Shown: piece after piece, positions 22,503-29,781 of the stretch | Position numbering within the stretch: position 1 is the stretch's first letter | How the letters are laid out: each line of letters starts with the position of its first letter | Assembly: GCA_041658125.1 (NCBI GenBank) | Contig: JBBAAS010000002.1 | Coordinates: forward strand, 1 to 64,000 | DNA length: 64,000 bases | From: JBBAAS01 sp041658125 | GTDB taxonomy: Bacteria; Patescibacteriota; Microgenomatia; UBA12405 | Direction: 5' to 3' | Made by a program: the position numbers and the translations under genes | The notes under the pieces: model-generated | What the model was told of the DNA's origin: nothing | The model's input: the letters and a program-made list of their open reading frames with translations, nothing else | Databases searched by the model: none

Positions 22503-23123
22503 ATGAAACAACTTTTTTTGACATCGAGCGGCGATTATGTGATGGATGATATTGTTAAAAAATTACCTAAAAAACCAAGTGAGTTGAATTTGGCTTTTAT
22601 CAATACGGCGGCCGAGGTAGAAGAGGGCGATCATTGGTGGGTTTTGGCTGAAAAAAAGAAATTAGTAGAAGTGGGTTTTAAGGTCGATGAATTTTCAATT
22701 AAAGGAATGACGAAAGAAGAAATTGAAAATAAATTAAAGAATAAACAGATTATTTATTTTTGCGGGGGAAATACCTTTTATTTACTGGACCAAGTGATAA
22801 AAACCGGCTGTGACGAGATTATTACTAGGAAAATTAACGAAGGAGTAATTTATATGGGATCCAGCGCCGGGTCGATGATTGTCGGAACGAGAATTGATTT
22901 GATGTCTACGATTGACGAGAAGTCAAAAGCGCCGGATTTAAAGTCGACTGGCTTAAATATTGTCGACCTGTCAATTTTACCCCACTGGGGTAATGATACT
23001 TTTAAAGAGGGATATTGTGGTGATTTTCAATCGATGTATACCGAAGGAGTGAAAATAATTTCCCTAACTAATCAACAGTATGTTTGGATAAAAGACGATT
23101 CGATGCAAATAATTCAAGTTTAG
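22503..23123 (+). CDS. Peptidase E-like protein (S51 family)
   Basis: 206 aa. Class I glutamine amidotransferase-like fold with the S51 features: LNLAFINTAAEVEEGD, IIYFCGGNTFYLL, the nucleophile elbow YMGSSAGSMIVG (Ser) and LSILPHWG (His). Peptidase E hydrolyses Asp-Xaa dipeptides; cyanophycinase is the related alternative. It starts 36 bases outside the island, with TAGAAT five bases before the ATG, so island insertion leaves it with a very short upstream region. Confidence 0.85.
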   Translation: MKQLFLTSSGDYVMDDIVKKLPKKPSELNLAFINTAAEVEEGDHWWVLAEKKKLVEVGFKVDEFSIKGMTKEEIENKLKNKQIIYFCGGNTFYLLDQVIKTGCDEIITRKINEGVIYMGSSAGSMIVGTRIDLMSTIDEKSKAPDLKSTGLNIVDLSILPHWGNDTFKEGYCGDFQSMYTEGVKIISLTNQQYVWIKDDSMQIIQV

Positions 23124-23165
23124 AATTATAAAAACTGATTAGCTTTGGGGTTATCAACTCCGTAA

Positions 23166-23633
23166 CTAGATTATTAACACCGCTTCTTTTCTATCATTTA
23201 ATTTAAAACCAGCTTTAAGATGAGCTTTTATGGAATTTGGGTTATCTGTATTAATTAAACTCCAAATCTTTTTGATATTATTTTTTTTAGCAATTTCAAT
23301 AAGGTTTTTGTAAAGAAGAACGCCAATTCCCTTCCCCTGCCAGGAGGGATCAATGGCAAGATATTCACAATAGATTTCTTGAGATATAGGAACGGTCTCA
23401 AAGGCCAAAATAAATCCTATTATTTTATTTTCCGACTCGATCAGCAAACTGTAACCTGACTTTACAAAACCGTCGAAATTAGGTTGTCGACATACGAGAT
23501 GGGTTTCTTTCTCTGCCAAAATAAATTCATCCCATTTTTTCTGGCCTAAGTATTGAATTTGAGTGAGTATGTCGATCTCCCTAATTGAGGAATAATCGTC
23601 AGAAGTTATGGGTCTAATAAAATAATCAGCCAT
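23166..23633 (-). CDS. GNAT family N-acetyltransferase
   Basis: 155 aa from the ATG at 23633, which has AGGAG eight bases upstream; a further ATG 12 codons upstream is less likely. N-terminus ADYFIRPITSDDYSSIREI is typical of GNATs, and the acetyl-CoA pyrophosphate loop is EYLAIDPSWQGKGIGVLLYK. It would transfer an acetyl group to an amine of unknown identity. A 7-bp inverted repeat (23634-23640 with 23655-23661) lies over the start region and may be regulatory. Confidence 0.85.
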   Translation of the reverse strand: MADYFIRPITSDDYSSIREIDILTQIQYLGQKKWDEFILAEKETHLVCRQPNFDGFVKSGYSLLIESENKIIGFILAFETVPISQEIYCEYLAIDPSWQGKGIGVLLYKNLIEIAKKNNIKKIWSLINTDNPNSIKAHLKAGFKLNDRKEAVLII

Positions 23634-23750
23634 ATTACCAGCTCCTTTTTCCAATGGTAATGTTTCCATTATTCCATAATTTTATGTCGTCGTTATTTAA
23701 TTTTAGAGGTAATAAATAAGTTAACCGTTGGTCTTTAAGAATTCCTTCTA

Positions 23751-24170
23751 CTACGGTAAAGATTTTGCCACGTTCTTTTTTTGCCAGCCTGATTGGGTAT
23801 AAAAGTCATGAAGTTTGGGGTGACAAAAAAGAACCCCTACGTCATAATCTTTTGATTTGAGTAGGTTATTAACTTCTATCATTAATTTGGTACCCAACCC
23901 CGTATGCCTTAATCCAGACTTAATGGCTACATCACCAATACCGGCAACCAAATATTTGTTAATTTTGTGTTCGACTAACCTTCGAGTTATGCCAACGTGT
24001 CCAATTAATTCTTGATTTTGATATAGCAACACACAAGTGTCCAAATCGGGATTGGTGTAAACAGATTTTTTATAACCGGAATTATCTGAAAAACAGTCGA
24101 CCAGAAAATTAATTATTAATTTTTTCTCGGAAGACTTTAAATCTTTAATTTTTTTTATAAAAATATTCAT
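23751..24170 (-). CDS. GNAT family N-acetyltransferase, short
   Basis: 139 aa. The acyl-CoA motif is recognisable as VAGIGDVAIKSGLRHTGLGTKL, with the closing FCHPKLHDFYTQSGW. Some GNATs have RxGxG(K/R); here it is RHTGLG. Substrate unknown. Its start overlaps the end of the upstream Nudix-nucleotidyltransferase gene by ATGA, so the two are co-translated. Confidence 0.75.
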   Translation of the reverse strand: MNIFIKKIKDLKSSEKKLIINFLVDCFSDNSGYKKSVYTNPDLDTCVLLYQNQELIGHVGITRRLVEHKINKYLVAGIGDVAIKSGLRHTGLGTKLMIEVNNLLKSKDYDVGVLFCHPKLHDFYTQSGWQKKNVAKSLP

Positions 24171-25018
24171 TGACTCAATTTTTCTTTAATTAGTTTGACG
24201 GTTTGGGCTTTGCCGGGACGGTTTTGGTAGAAATGCAATTCGGTTTGGAGGGAATTGACGGGAATGGGGATATTTTGAAACAAAATGGTTGCAGGGGTAC
24301 TAAGGTCTTTGATGGCGAGAACTTCGACTTCGATGACATTTATTTGTAACTTAAGCCAGTCGGCTTCGGTGCTAACAATAAATTTTTCAAATTCTTTGGC
24401 TATTTTTCCAAAATTTTCAGGTGTAGTGAGGATGTCGAGGTCCCAAGGAACAATATCGATTCCATGAATCATTAGGGCACCGCTGGAACTAAGGATCCAA
24501 GGGACATTGATAGAATTTAATTTTTGAGCAATAAAGACAAGAGTTTGGTGGATTTTTTCGAGACGGGGATGCTGGTTTATTTCCATAGTTCGTTTGACAA
24601 TGGCGTCGCCGATAGCGCCCCAGTTTAGGTATTTATTTAGTTCTAATATCGGAACAAATTGGCGTTCGTATAAAAGACCGGTGTCCGGATCAAGAGTTTG
24701 AGGAAGAATTTTTTTAACCCGACAGTAAAAGCGGGCTTGATAATAAATAGGACTTTCAGGGATAGTTACTTTTTGAACTCCTATTGGCTCGATTTGAGTA
24801 AGCTTGACATCAACTTCCTCCATAAATTCCCGCTCTAAAGTTTCAATCGGCGACTCTTCCCCTTCCGGAGTGCCTCCGGGTAAGCCCCAATTGGTTTTGC
24901 CCGGTTCACGACAAATTAGAGCTTCGTTTTTAGCATTTAGACAAACACCATAAACTTGGGTTATGGGTTGAAATTTTTTAATATCATCAGTCGGAATCCA
25001 GGTATAAGGAGAATTCAT
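24167..25018 (-). CDS. Nudix hydrolase fused to a nucleotidyltransferase-like domain
   Basis: 283 aa. Residues about 17-145 are a Nudix domain with box GGTPEGEESPIETLEREF and then MEEVDV. Residues about 150-280 look like a Pol-beta-type nucleotidyltransferase: VPWILSSSGALMIHGIDIVP, then WDLDIL giving a DxD, and later EVEVLAIKDL. This resembles stand-alone nucleotidyltransferases of the AbiEii/aminoglycoside type. The combination could couple cleavage of a nucleotide derivative with nucleotidyl transfer. It overlaps the downstream GNAT gene and sits 6 bases after another Nudix gene. Confidence 0.75.
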   Translation of the reverse strand: MNSPYTWIPTDDIKKFQPITQVYGVCLNAKNEALICREPGKTNWGLPGGTPEGEESPIETLEREFMEEVDVKLTQIEPIGVQKVTIPESPIYYQARFYCRVKKILPQTLDPDTGLLYERQFVPILELNKYLNWGAIGDAIVKRTMEINQHPRLEKIHQTLVFIAQKLNSINVPWILSSSGALMIHGIDIVPWDLDILTTPENFGKIAKEFEKFIVSTEADWLKLQINVIEVEVLAIKDLSTPATILFQNIPIPVNSLQTELHFYQNRPGKAQTVKLIKEKLSQ

Positions 25019-25024
25019 AAGTTT

Positions 25025-25561
25025 TTAGAGTAGTTTTAAATAATTCAACCCTAAGTAGCCAACTTCAACATCAGTCATTTGGCCACTTTGGAGAATTTTT
25101 TTAAATTCAGCCAAGTCAACCAAAACAATGTCGATAAACTCATCTTCGTCCCAGTGCGGTTCTGACACTTTCTGACAATCGGTAATGACAAAACAATATC
25201 TTTCCATGGTTGAGTAAGCGTCATCAAGACAAGTTGTCACCAGTTGGATTTTGCCTTCGTAACCAGTTTCTTCCAGGAGTTCTCTTTTCATCGAAGCTTC
25301 CGGCTGGTCGTTTGGATCGGCAAATCCACCGGGTAATTCCATCACGATTTTTTTAGGACCGGGGCGAAATTGTTTGGCTAAAATCACTTTGTTGTCGGAG
25401 GTTAAAGCCAGTCCACAGACAGCCGGACCTTCTTTTTTGAGATAATAATCAGACTCTTTACCATTTGGAAGTTTGAAGATTACTTTTTCAATTTTGCGAG
25501 AGTATTTTTTGAAAGCTTCTTCACGAGAAATTTCCTGCCAGGGTTGGATTTTATTTGTCAT
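25025..25561 (-). CDS. Nudix hydrolase, ADP-ribose pyrophosphatase-like
   Basis: 178 aa from the ATG at 25561, chosen because a TATAAT box lies eight bases upstream. N-terminal beta strands precede VILAKQFRPGPKKIVMELPG, then GFADPNDQPEASMKRELLEE and TGY, the Nudix box. The QxRPG...ELPGG pattern is typical of ADP-sugar pyrophosphatases. It would hydrolyse ADP-ribose or another nucleotide sugar. It is first in a three-gene run of Nudix, Nudix-nucleotidyltransferase and GNAT genes on this strand. Confidence 0.87.
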   Translation of the reverse strand: MTNKIQPWQEISREEAFKKYSRKIEKVIFKLPNGKESDYYLKKEGPAVCGLALTSDNKVILAKQFRPGPKKIVMELPGGFADPNDQPEASMKRELLEETGYEGKIQLVTTCLDDAYSTMERYCFVITDCQKVSEPHWDEDEFIDIVLVDLAEFKKILQSGQMTDVEVGYLGLNYLKLL

Positions 25562-25614
25562 ACAGATCAATTATATCGTGAGACAGAAATTAAGGCTTCG
25601 TTTTATAATGAATT

Positions 25615-26301
25615 ATGGAGTTGGGAGAATTTAGAAAGAAAAATAAGATTGAGTTGAGTGAAAAAACCAGATTGATGTGGGGGAAAGCGATGGTGGTGGC
25701 CACTAAAAACAAAGACGGGGTGCATGGGCCGGAGCATATGGAGAGGATTTTGGCATCTTTGGACGAATTACTAAAAAGCGAAAAGGGGTTGAGGGAAAAA
25801 ATTGATTTTGAAGTGTTGTTGACGGCGATCGGGTGGCACGACTGCTGGAAATCGAAAAGAAACCCGACGAATGTTTTTAGCTTTTTATTTGATATGTTTC
25901 ACGAAGGCAGGGCTTCGGCAAAAATTTTTGGAAGAATAGCCAAAAGAAACGGCTTGGAGAAAAAAACTATAAGTAAAATAAAGTATGCCATCAGAAAGCA
26001 TTCGGCTTTCCAATTAAAAAAACATAAAACTATAGAAGCCAAAATACTTTGGGATTTGGACAGCTTGGATATTTGGAGTTGGGAGCGGGTGGAAGCGCTA
26101 AAAGAAAAATATTTAGCCGGAGTGGCAAGTAAAAAAACCCAAAAAATGATCCGGGTGGGAATATTTTATTTTGAAAAAATCATGATGAGTTGGGAGGAAA
26201 AGAAAAAGTTTTATTTCAGATGGACTAAAAAAAGGTTGGCAGAGAAGAAAAAAATATTTTTAGAAAAACTGAAGGAAGAGATAAGACAAATTAAAAAATG
26301 A
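25615..26301 (+). CDS. HD-domain phosphohydrolase-like protein
   Basis: 228 aa, basic. HD metal site residues: His in GVHGPEHMERI, the HD pair in IGWHDCWKSK, a later His in IRKHSAFQLKKH and Asp in LWDLDSLDIW. Such enzymes hydrolyse nucleotides or phosphodiesters; the substrate is not evident. TATAAT lies five bases before the ATG. The stop overlaps the start of queH by 4 bases (ATGA), so it is transcribed and translated with it. Confidence 0.78.
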   Translation: MELGEFRKKNKIELSEKTRLMWGKAMVVATKNKDGVHGPEHMERILASLDELLKSEKGLREKIDFEVLLTAIGWHDCWKSKRNPTNVFSFLFDMFHEGRASAKIFGRIAKRNGLEKKTISKIKYAIRKHSAFQLKKHKTIEAKILWDLDSLDIWSWERVEALKEKYLAGVASKKTQKMIRVGIFYFEKIMMSWEEKKKFYFRWTKKRLAEKKKIFLEKLKEEIRQIKK

Positions 26302-26798
26302 AGATACTTTTACATGCCTGTTGTGCTGATTGCTTGTTAAAAATTGCTGATGGGGAAACAAAAACGACGGCGTTTTTTTATAACCCAAATATCCACCCAA
26401 GATCAGAATATCAATCGAGATTAAAGGCAATTAAGCAAGTTGCTGAAAAGCAAAAAATTGAGTTATTGGTACCGGATTGGCGGCCAAAGGAATATTTTGA
26501 GGCAGTAAAAAATAATAAAAGTCGGTGTAAAAATTGCTGGAAGCTAAGGATAGAAAGAACGGCGAAAGAAGCTAAAGCAAAAGGATTTACCGGATTTTCG
26601 ACCACGCTTTTAGCAAGCCAATATCAAAATCAAAAGGTAATTGAAAAAATCGGACAGGAAATGGCGGAAAAATACGGAATTAAATTTTGGGTATCAAAAG
26701 AGATTAAAAGAGAGCTGAAAACAAGCGGATTTTATAAGCAGTTTTTTTGCGGGTGTGTGTATTCGCTACGGGAGAGATTGGAGGAAAAATACCGATAA
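26298..26798 (+). CDS. queH: Epoxyqueuosine reductase QueH
   Basis: 166 aa, family size. Signature Cys residues: LLHACCADC at the N-terminus, RCKNCWKLRIERTA in the middle and FFCGCVYS near the end, plus FFYNPNIHPRSEY. QueH reduces epoxyqueuosine to queuosine in the wobble position of tRNAs, using a 4Fe-4S and an adjacent metal site. It is coupled to the HD protein. No other queuosine genes are in the window, so the precursor may be salvaged. Confidence 0.92.
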   Translation: MKILLHACCADCLLKIADGETKTTAFFYNPNIHPRSEYQSRLKAIKQVAEKQKIELLVPDWRPKEYFEAVKNNKSRCKNCWKLRIERTAKEAKAKGFTGFSTTLLASQYQNQKVIEKIGQEMAEKYGIKFWVSKEIKRELKTSGFYKQFFCGCVYSLRERLEEKYR

Positions 26799-26828
26799 AT
26801 CGTGCGTATCGGTTATGTACGTGAATAC

Positions 26829-26857
26829 TTGACTATTATAGGATACTTTGGTAGAAT
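26829..26857 (+). promoter_or_regulatory. Strong promoter before the membrane gene/ncRNA/tRNA-Arg unit
   Basis: TTGACT (26829-26834), 17 bases, TAGAAT (26852-26857). Unlike most starts here it is followed by a roughly 60-base leader with a strong Shine-Dalgarno run (AGGAGAGGAG) before 26918. Confidence 0.65.
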
Positions 26858-26917
26858 ACTGGGTAATTCACGCAATAGCGCGAGAAGGTAACTTAACATA
26901 TAGAGGAGAGGAGAGAA

Positions 26918-27379
26918 ATGAAGATCTTTACAACGGCACACGCCGATGCACAAAAGATACTTTGGCGAGCAGTCTGGACGGCTTCAGTCTTGATTTTATT
27001 GTTTCAGATAGCAACTACCGGCTGGTTTTTGTTTACCCAATCTGGTGGAGAAAGATGGATTCTCTTTTGGGCCGGATGCGGGCTGGGGTTTGTGATTGCC
27101 GCATTAGAGTACGCGACAGTTGAAGGATTGCGGGATCAGTGGCAACAAACTATAGTAGACGGAAAAATCACCCGATGGGAATGGTTGTTGTTACTGGGAA
27201 TTGTCTTACTGCTTACTGTGGTAGCTTTTGTTGATACCTACGCAACGGCGAATGGAGCTTTACAGCTAGGTTTTAGCAATACTATTTCTTGGATTTGGGC
27301 GGTAGGGCAACTGTTCGCTTTCGAGTTTTTGTTCAACATGGCTTATCACCTACGTGATGTGTGCGAGGTTCAACATTAG
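26918..27379 (+). CDS. Membrane protein upstream of the hammerhead locus
   Basis: 153 aa with about four transmembrane helices (residues about 20-40, 47-65, 86-105 and 118-138). No family recognised. It stands out for its long purine-rich ribosome-binding site directly before the ATG; most neighbours lack one. Seven bases after its stop a tRNA-like element begins, followed by a rod hairpin, a hammerhead ribozyme and tRNA-Arg(CCG). The mRNA may therefore be processed at its 3' side by the ribozyme. Confidence 0.7.
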   Translation: MKIFTTAHADAQKILWRAVWTASVLILLFQIATTGWFLFTQSGGERWILFWAGCGLGFVIAALEYATVEGLRDQWQQTIVDGKITRWEWLLLLGIVLLLTVVAFVDTYATANGALQLGFSNTISWIWAVGQLFAFEFLFNMAYHLRDVCEVQH

Positions 27380-27385
27380 TAATTC

Positions 27386-27457
27386 TTCTGCTTCCCAGGT
27401 GGGATCAGTGCAACCAAAAGGTTACTCTGAGAGTTGGTTCGAATCCAGCGGCAGGAA
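27386..27457 (+). ncRNA. tRNA-like element with aberrant anticodon arm
   Basis: 72 bases. A 7-bp acceptor stem TTCTGCT/GGCAGGA (two G-U pairs), a perfect T arm GTTGG-TTCGAAT-CCAGC and a 4-base-loop D arm TCCC-AGGT-GGGA fit a tRNA outline. The central arm CAGTG/CTCTG has one U-U mismatch and a 14-base loop that itself folds as AACC-AAAA-GGTT, so no normal anticodon with U33 exists. It could be a degenerate tRNA or a tRNA mimic. No CCA is encoded. Confidence 0.6.
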
Positions 27458-27472
27458 ATCTTTCCTTTCAAC

Positions 27473-27524
27473 CCCGAGAGGCGGAATTTTGATGACGAAA
27501 GTCTAAAAATTTTGACCTCTTGGG
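27473..27524 (+). ncRNA. Rod-like hairpin with GAAA tetraloop
   Basis: Stem CCCGAGAGG/CCTCTTGGG (9 bp with one G-U), internal loop, stem AATTTT/AAAATT, small internal loop, then GAC-GAAA-GTC. It lies between the tRNA-like element and the hammerhead. Without a T-tract it is not a typical terminator. Confidence 0.65.
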
Positions 27525-27529
27525 ATTTT

Positions 27530-27588
27530 GAACGTTATCCTAATGATGGGTCTGATGAGTCCCGATGTAACGTCGGGATGAAACGTTC
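27530..27588 (+). ncRNA. Type III hammerhead ribozyme
   Basis: All conserved core parts are present. Helix III pairs GAACGT (27530-27535) with ACGTTC (27583-27588). The cleavage triplet GTT ends at 27536. Helix I is ATCC/GGGT with a 7-base loop. The core CTGATGA is 27552-27558. Helix II GTCCCGA/TCGGGAT has a 7-base loop TGTAACG and a G-U closing pair instead of G-C. The core GAAA is 27580-27583. Helix III is the open one, which makes it type III. Self-cleavage is predicted after 27536. GUU is a permitted but less common cleavage site. Confidence 0.85.
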
Positions 27589-27639
27589 AAATTGGCTATC
27601 GGATTAATTGATTAGATAATTGGAGCTTACCTTCGCATG

Positions 27640-27650
27640 AGCTTCGGAGG
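27640..27650 (+). promoter_or_regulatory. 11-base complement to the tRNA-Arg(CCG) anticodon arm
   Basis: AGCTTCGGAGG is the exact reverse complement of 27702-27712 (CCTCCGAAGCT), which spans the anticodon loop and 3' anticodon stem of the tRNA just downstream. In a joint transcript it could sequester the anticodon arm. Confidence 0.5.
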
Positions 27651-27671
27651 ATGCGATAAAATAGGAGTATT

Positions 27672-27743
27672 GTTTCCGTAGTTCAATGGATAGAATACGG
27701 GCCTCCGAAGCTTGAGATTCGGGTTCGACTCCCGACGGGAACA
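27672..27743 (+). tRNA. tRNA-Arg (CCG)
   Basis: Acceptor GTTTCCG/CGGGAAC, anticodon arm CGGGC/GCTTG with loop CTCCGAA (anticodon CCG), T arm CGGGTTCGACTCCCG, discriminator A. CCA is not encoded. It lies 83 bases downstream of the hammerhead. Confidence 0.93.
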
Positions 27744-27773
27744 CAGTGTAGTTTATAAAGTTTGAAAGTACCA

Positions 27774-28283
27774 ATGAAAACAGAGATTAATAATTATGAT
27801 GAAAGATCGGCGGGAGGGGTGGTTTATAAAATAGAAAAAGGGAAAGTGGAGTGGCTAGTGATTAAAACCGGAACCAGTAAGGGTTTTGGAAGGCAAGGAG
27901 GTGGAAAAGCACCAAAAACAGCGTATAAGTTCCCAAAGGGACATTTAAAAACCGGGGAATTTTTAAAACAAGCGGCATTGCGGGAAGTGGAGGAAGAGGG
28001 CCGGGTAAAAGCTAAAATTGTGACAAAAATCGGATCGAATAATTATTTGATTTGGGATAAGTTAAAAAAGAAAAAAATAATTAAAAAAGTAACGTTTTTT
28101 TTGATGGAATATAGGGAAGAGAGCCGACTTAAGTATTTTGATGCGGAAGTGGTGTTGGAAAGAGTGTGGCTCCCCTACCAGGAAGCGGCAGAAAAATTGG
28201 AATATCATTCGGAAAAAGTGCTATTGGGAAAAGCGGAAAAAACACTACAGGCTTTATTAAAAGGCCAAAAAGCCGTAAAATAG
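27774..28283 (+). CDS. Nudix hydrolase (diadenosine polyphosphatase-like)
   Basis: 169 aa from the ATG at 27774; an upstream TTG would add four residues. It has ERSAGGVVYKI at the start and the box KGHLKTGEFLKQAALREV then EEEGRV. A short start strand, AGGVVY and a Lys-rich body resemble bis(5'-nucleosyl)-tetraphosphatase-type Nudix enzymes, but the substrate is uncertain. It lies between tRNA-Arg(CCG) and tRNA-Ser(GGA). Confidence 0.85.
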   Translation: MKTEINNYDERSAGGVVYKIEKGKVEWLVIKTGTSKGFGRQGGGKAPKTAYKFPKGHLKTGEFLKQAALREVEEEGRVKAKIVTKIGSNNYLIWDKLKKKKIIKKVTFFLMEYREESRLKYFDAEVVLERVWLPYQEAAEKLEYHSEKVLLGKAEKTLQALLKGQKAVK

Positions 28284-28293
28284 GTCGTTTGAT

Positions 28294-28378
28294 GGAGAGG
28301 TCGGATAGTGGTTCATTCCACAGACCTGGAAAGTCTGCGGCCCAAAAGGCCTCGCGGGTTCGAATCCCGCCCTCTCCG
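28294..28378 (+). tRNA. tRNA-Ser (GGA)
   Basis: Acceptor GGAGAGG/CCTCTCC, anticodon arm CAGAC/GTCTG with loop CTGGAAA (anticodon GGA), long variable arm GGCC-CAAAA-GGCC, regular T arm GCGGGTTCGAATCCCGC, discriminator G. CCA is not encoded. Confidence 0.93.
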
Positions 28379-28418
28379 CTCAATATAGTAACCATCAAAA
28401 TTGATTGTATAATTGGGT

Positions 28419-28895
28419 ATGAATATAAGCTTGGTTCCAATAAAAATTAGCGAGAAAGATGTCTTGAAGGAAATGCTTTATGAATATGAGAAAGAAATGT
28501 CGGATGGAGAACCTGGTGAATATAAGTATTTAGATTCGTACTGGCAAAAACCTGATCGATTTCCCTTCTTTATTGAAGTTGACGAAAAAATTGCGGGGTT
28601 TGTTTTAGTTAATAGTTATAATTTGGTGATAGATGAAGGTAAAAATATTGCTGAATTTTACGTTGAAAAAGAATTCAGAAAAAACGGGATTGGAAGAGAA
28701 GCGTCAAGACAAATTTTTAACTTGTTTCCAGGAAAATGGGAAATCAGACAGATTATAGAAAATCCTAAAGCTCGTTTGTATTGGTTGAAGTTAATGACGG
28801 AATTTACAAAAAATAATTTTACTGAAAAATTTGTTGATAATGACAAGTGGCATGGATGGATTCAGGTGTTTAATATGAACGGAAATAAGTTCTAA
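28419..28895 (+). CDS. GNAT family N-acetyltransferase
   Basis: 158 aa from the ATG at 28419, with TATAAT five bases upstream. Central strands IAGFVLVNSY and KNIAEFYVEKEFRKNGIGREA give the acetyl-CoA loop (RKNGIG). The C-terminus has NPKARLYWLKLM. Substrate unknown. Short distance to tRNA-Ser(GGA) upstream and own promoter suggest independent expression. Confidence 0.85.
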   Translation: MNISLVPIKISEKDVLKEMLYEYEKEMSDGEPGEYKYLDSYWQKPDRFPFFIEVDEKIAGFVLVNSYNLVIDEGKNIAEFYVEKEFRKNGIGREASRQIFNLFPGKWEIRQIIENPKARLYWLKLMTEFTKNNFTEKFVDNDKWHGWIQVFNMNGNKF

Positions 28896-28945
28896 TTTCG
28901 TTTCAGACTCTCTGCCAGGTAAGGTGAGTTTGCTACAATTTTGTA

Positions 28946-29758
28946 ATGTCAGGAATAGCTATGCCCAATAAAGAAATATTAGAAGCGTTTGGGTGTAAGG
29001 GAGAGGCCAGATTATTATCAGGAGGAGAAGGAAGATCGTATTTGGCGAGAGATATCGTGTTAAAGCCGATTGATAATATTGAAGAAGCGATTTGGGTAGC
29101 TGACTTAATGAATGCAATCGTTGAAGATGAGTTTAGAGTGGCCAGGCCAATCAAGGCAAGAAATGGAAGCTGGATTTATCAAAGTTGGACAGCGTTTAAA
29201 TATTTGGAAGGTGAGGCGTCAAAACAACGGGCGAGGGAGAAATTTGAGGTGGCGCGTAATTTTCATAAAGCGCTAGCGGGTTGCAAACGACCGGTTTTTT
29301 TGGATACCAAAGTTAATCCGTATGTAACTGCGGACCGGATGGTGTGGGGAAAACAACTTTTTACAATGAGCGATCAGCTGAAACCGTTTTTGACGCCAAT
29401 AGCGGCGAAATTAAAACCTATTGAATTGGAAGAGCAATTAATTCACGGAGACATGACGGGTAATATTTTATTTCACGAAACATTACCGTCGGCAGTGGTT
29501 GATATGACGCCTTATTGGCATCCGGCAAAATATGCCGAGGCAATTATTACAGTTGATGCGATGGTTTGGGACGGGGCCGACGATACGTTGCTTGACATGC
29601 TTGATAATACCTTTGAAATGAACCAGTTAATGCTCCGGGCGGCTATTTGGCGGATTAAAATAACCGATGAATTTTTTTTGGAAGGTAAAAAAAGCGATTT
29701 GGATTTTGAAAATTACAGACATTTTTTTGAGTTGCTTTTGAAAAGAATGAATATCTGA
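28946..29758 (+). CDS. Aminoglycoside phosphotransferase-family kinase
   Basis: 270 aa, protein-kinase-like fold of the APH/choline kinase group. The catalytic loop is LIHGDMTGNILF (Asp base and Asn), followed by the metal-binding VVDMTPYWHP, in which the usual D-x-D/E is reduced to a single Asp. The N-lobe has RLLSGGEGRSYLARDIVLKP (Gly loop and Lys). The natural substrate is not known; antibiotic resistance should not be assumed. TACAAT lies six bases before the ATG. Confidence 0.8.
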   Translation: MSGIAMPNKEILEAFGCKGEARLLSGGEGRSYLARDIVLKPIDNIEEAIWVADLMNAIVEDEFRVARPIKARNGSWIYQSWTAFKYLEGEASKQRAREKFEVARNFHKALAGCKRPVFLDTKVNPYVTADRMVWGKQLFTMSDQLKPFLTPIAAKLKPIELEEQLIHGDMTGNILFHETLPSAVVDMTPYWHPAKYAEAIITVDAMVWDGADDTLLDMLDNTFEMNQLMLRAAIWRIKITDEFFLEGKKSDLDFENYRHFFELLLKRMNI

Positions 29759-29781
29759 AGAGATGTTAGAATTTAGTGGCT

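Noticed and set aside
27386..27457. Standard tRNA, tRNA-Pyl or tmRNA
   Set aside because: No 7-base anticodon loop with U33, no CTA anticodon and no tmRNA reading frame; kept only as tRNA-like.
27473..27524. Rho-independent terminator
   Set aside because: Long interrupted stem without a following T-tract, and structured RNA continues downstream.
28946..29758. Antibiotic-resistance kinase
   Set aside because: The APH fold is shared by many metabolic kinases, and nothing in the context points to an antibiotic.
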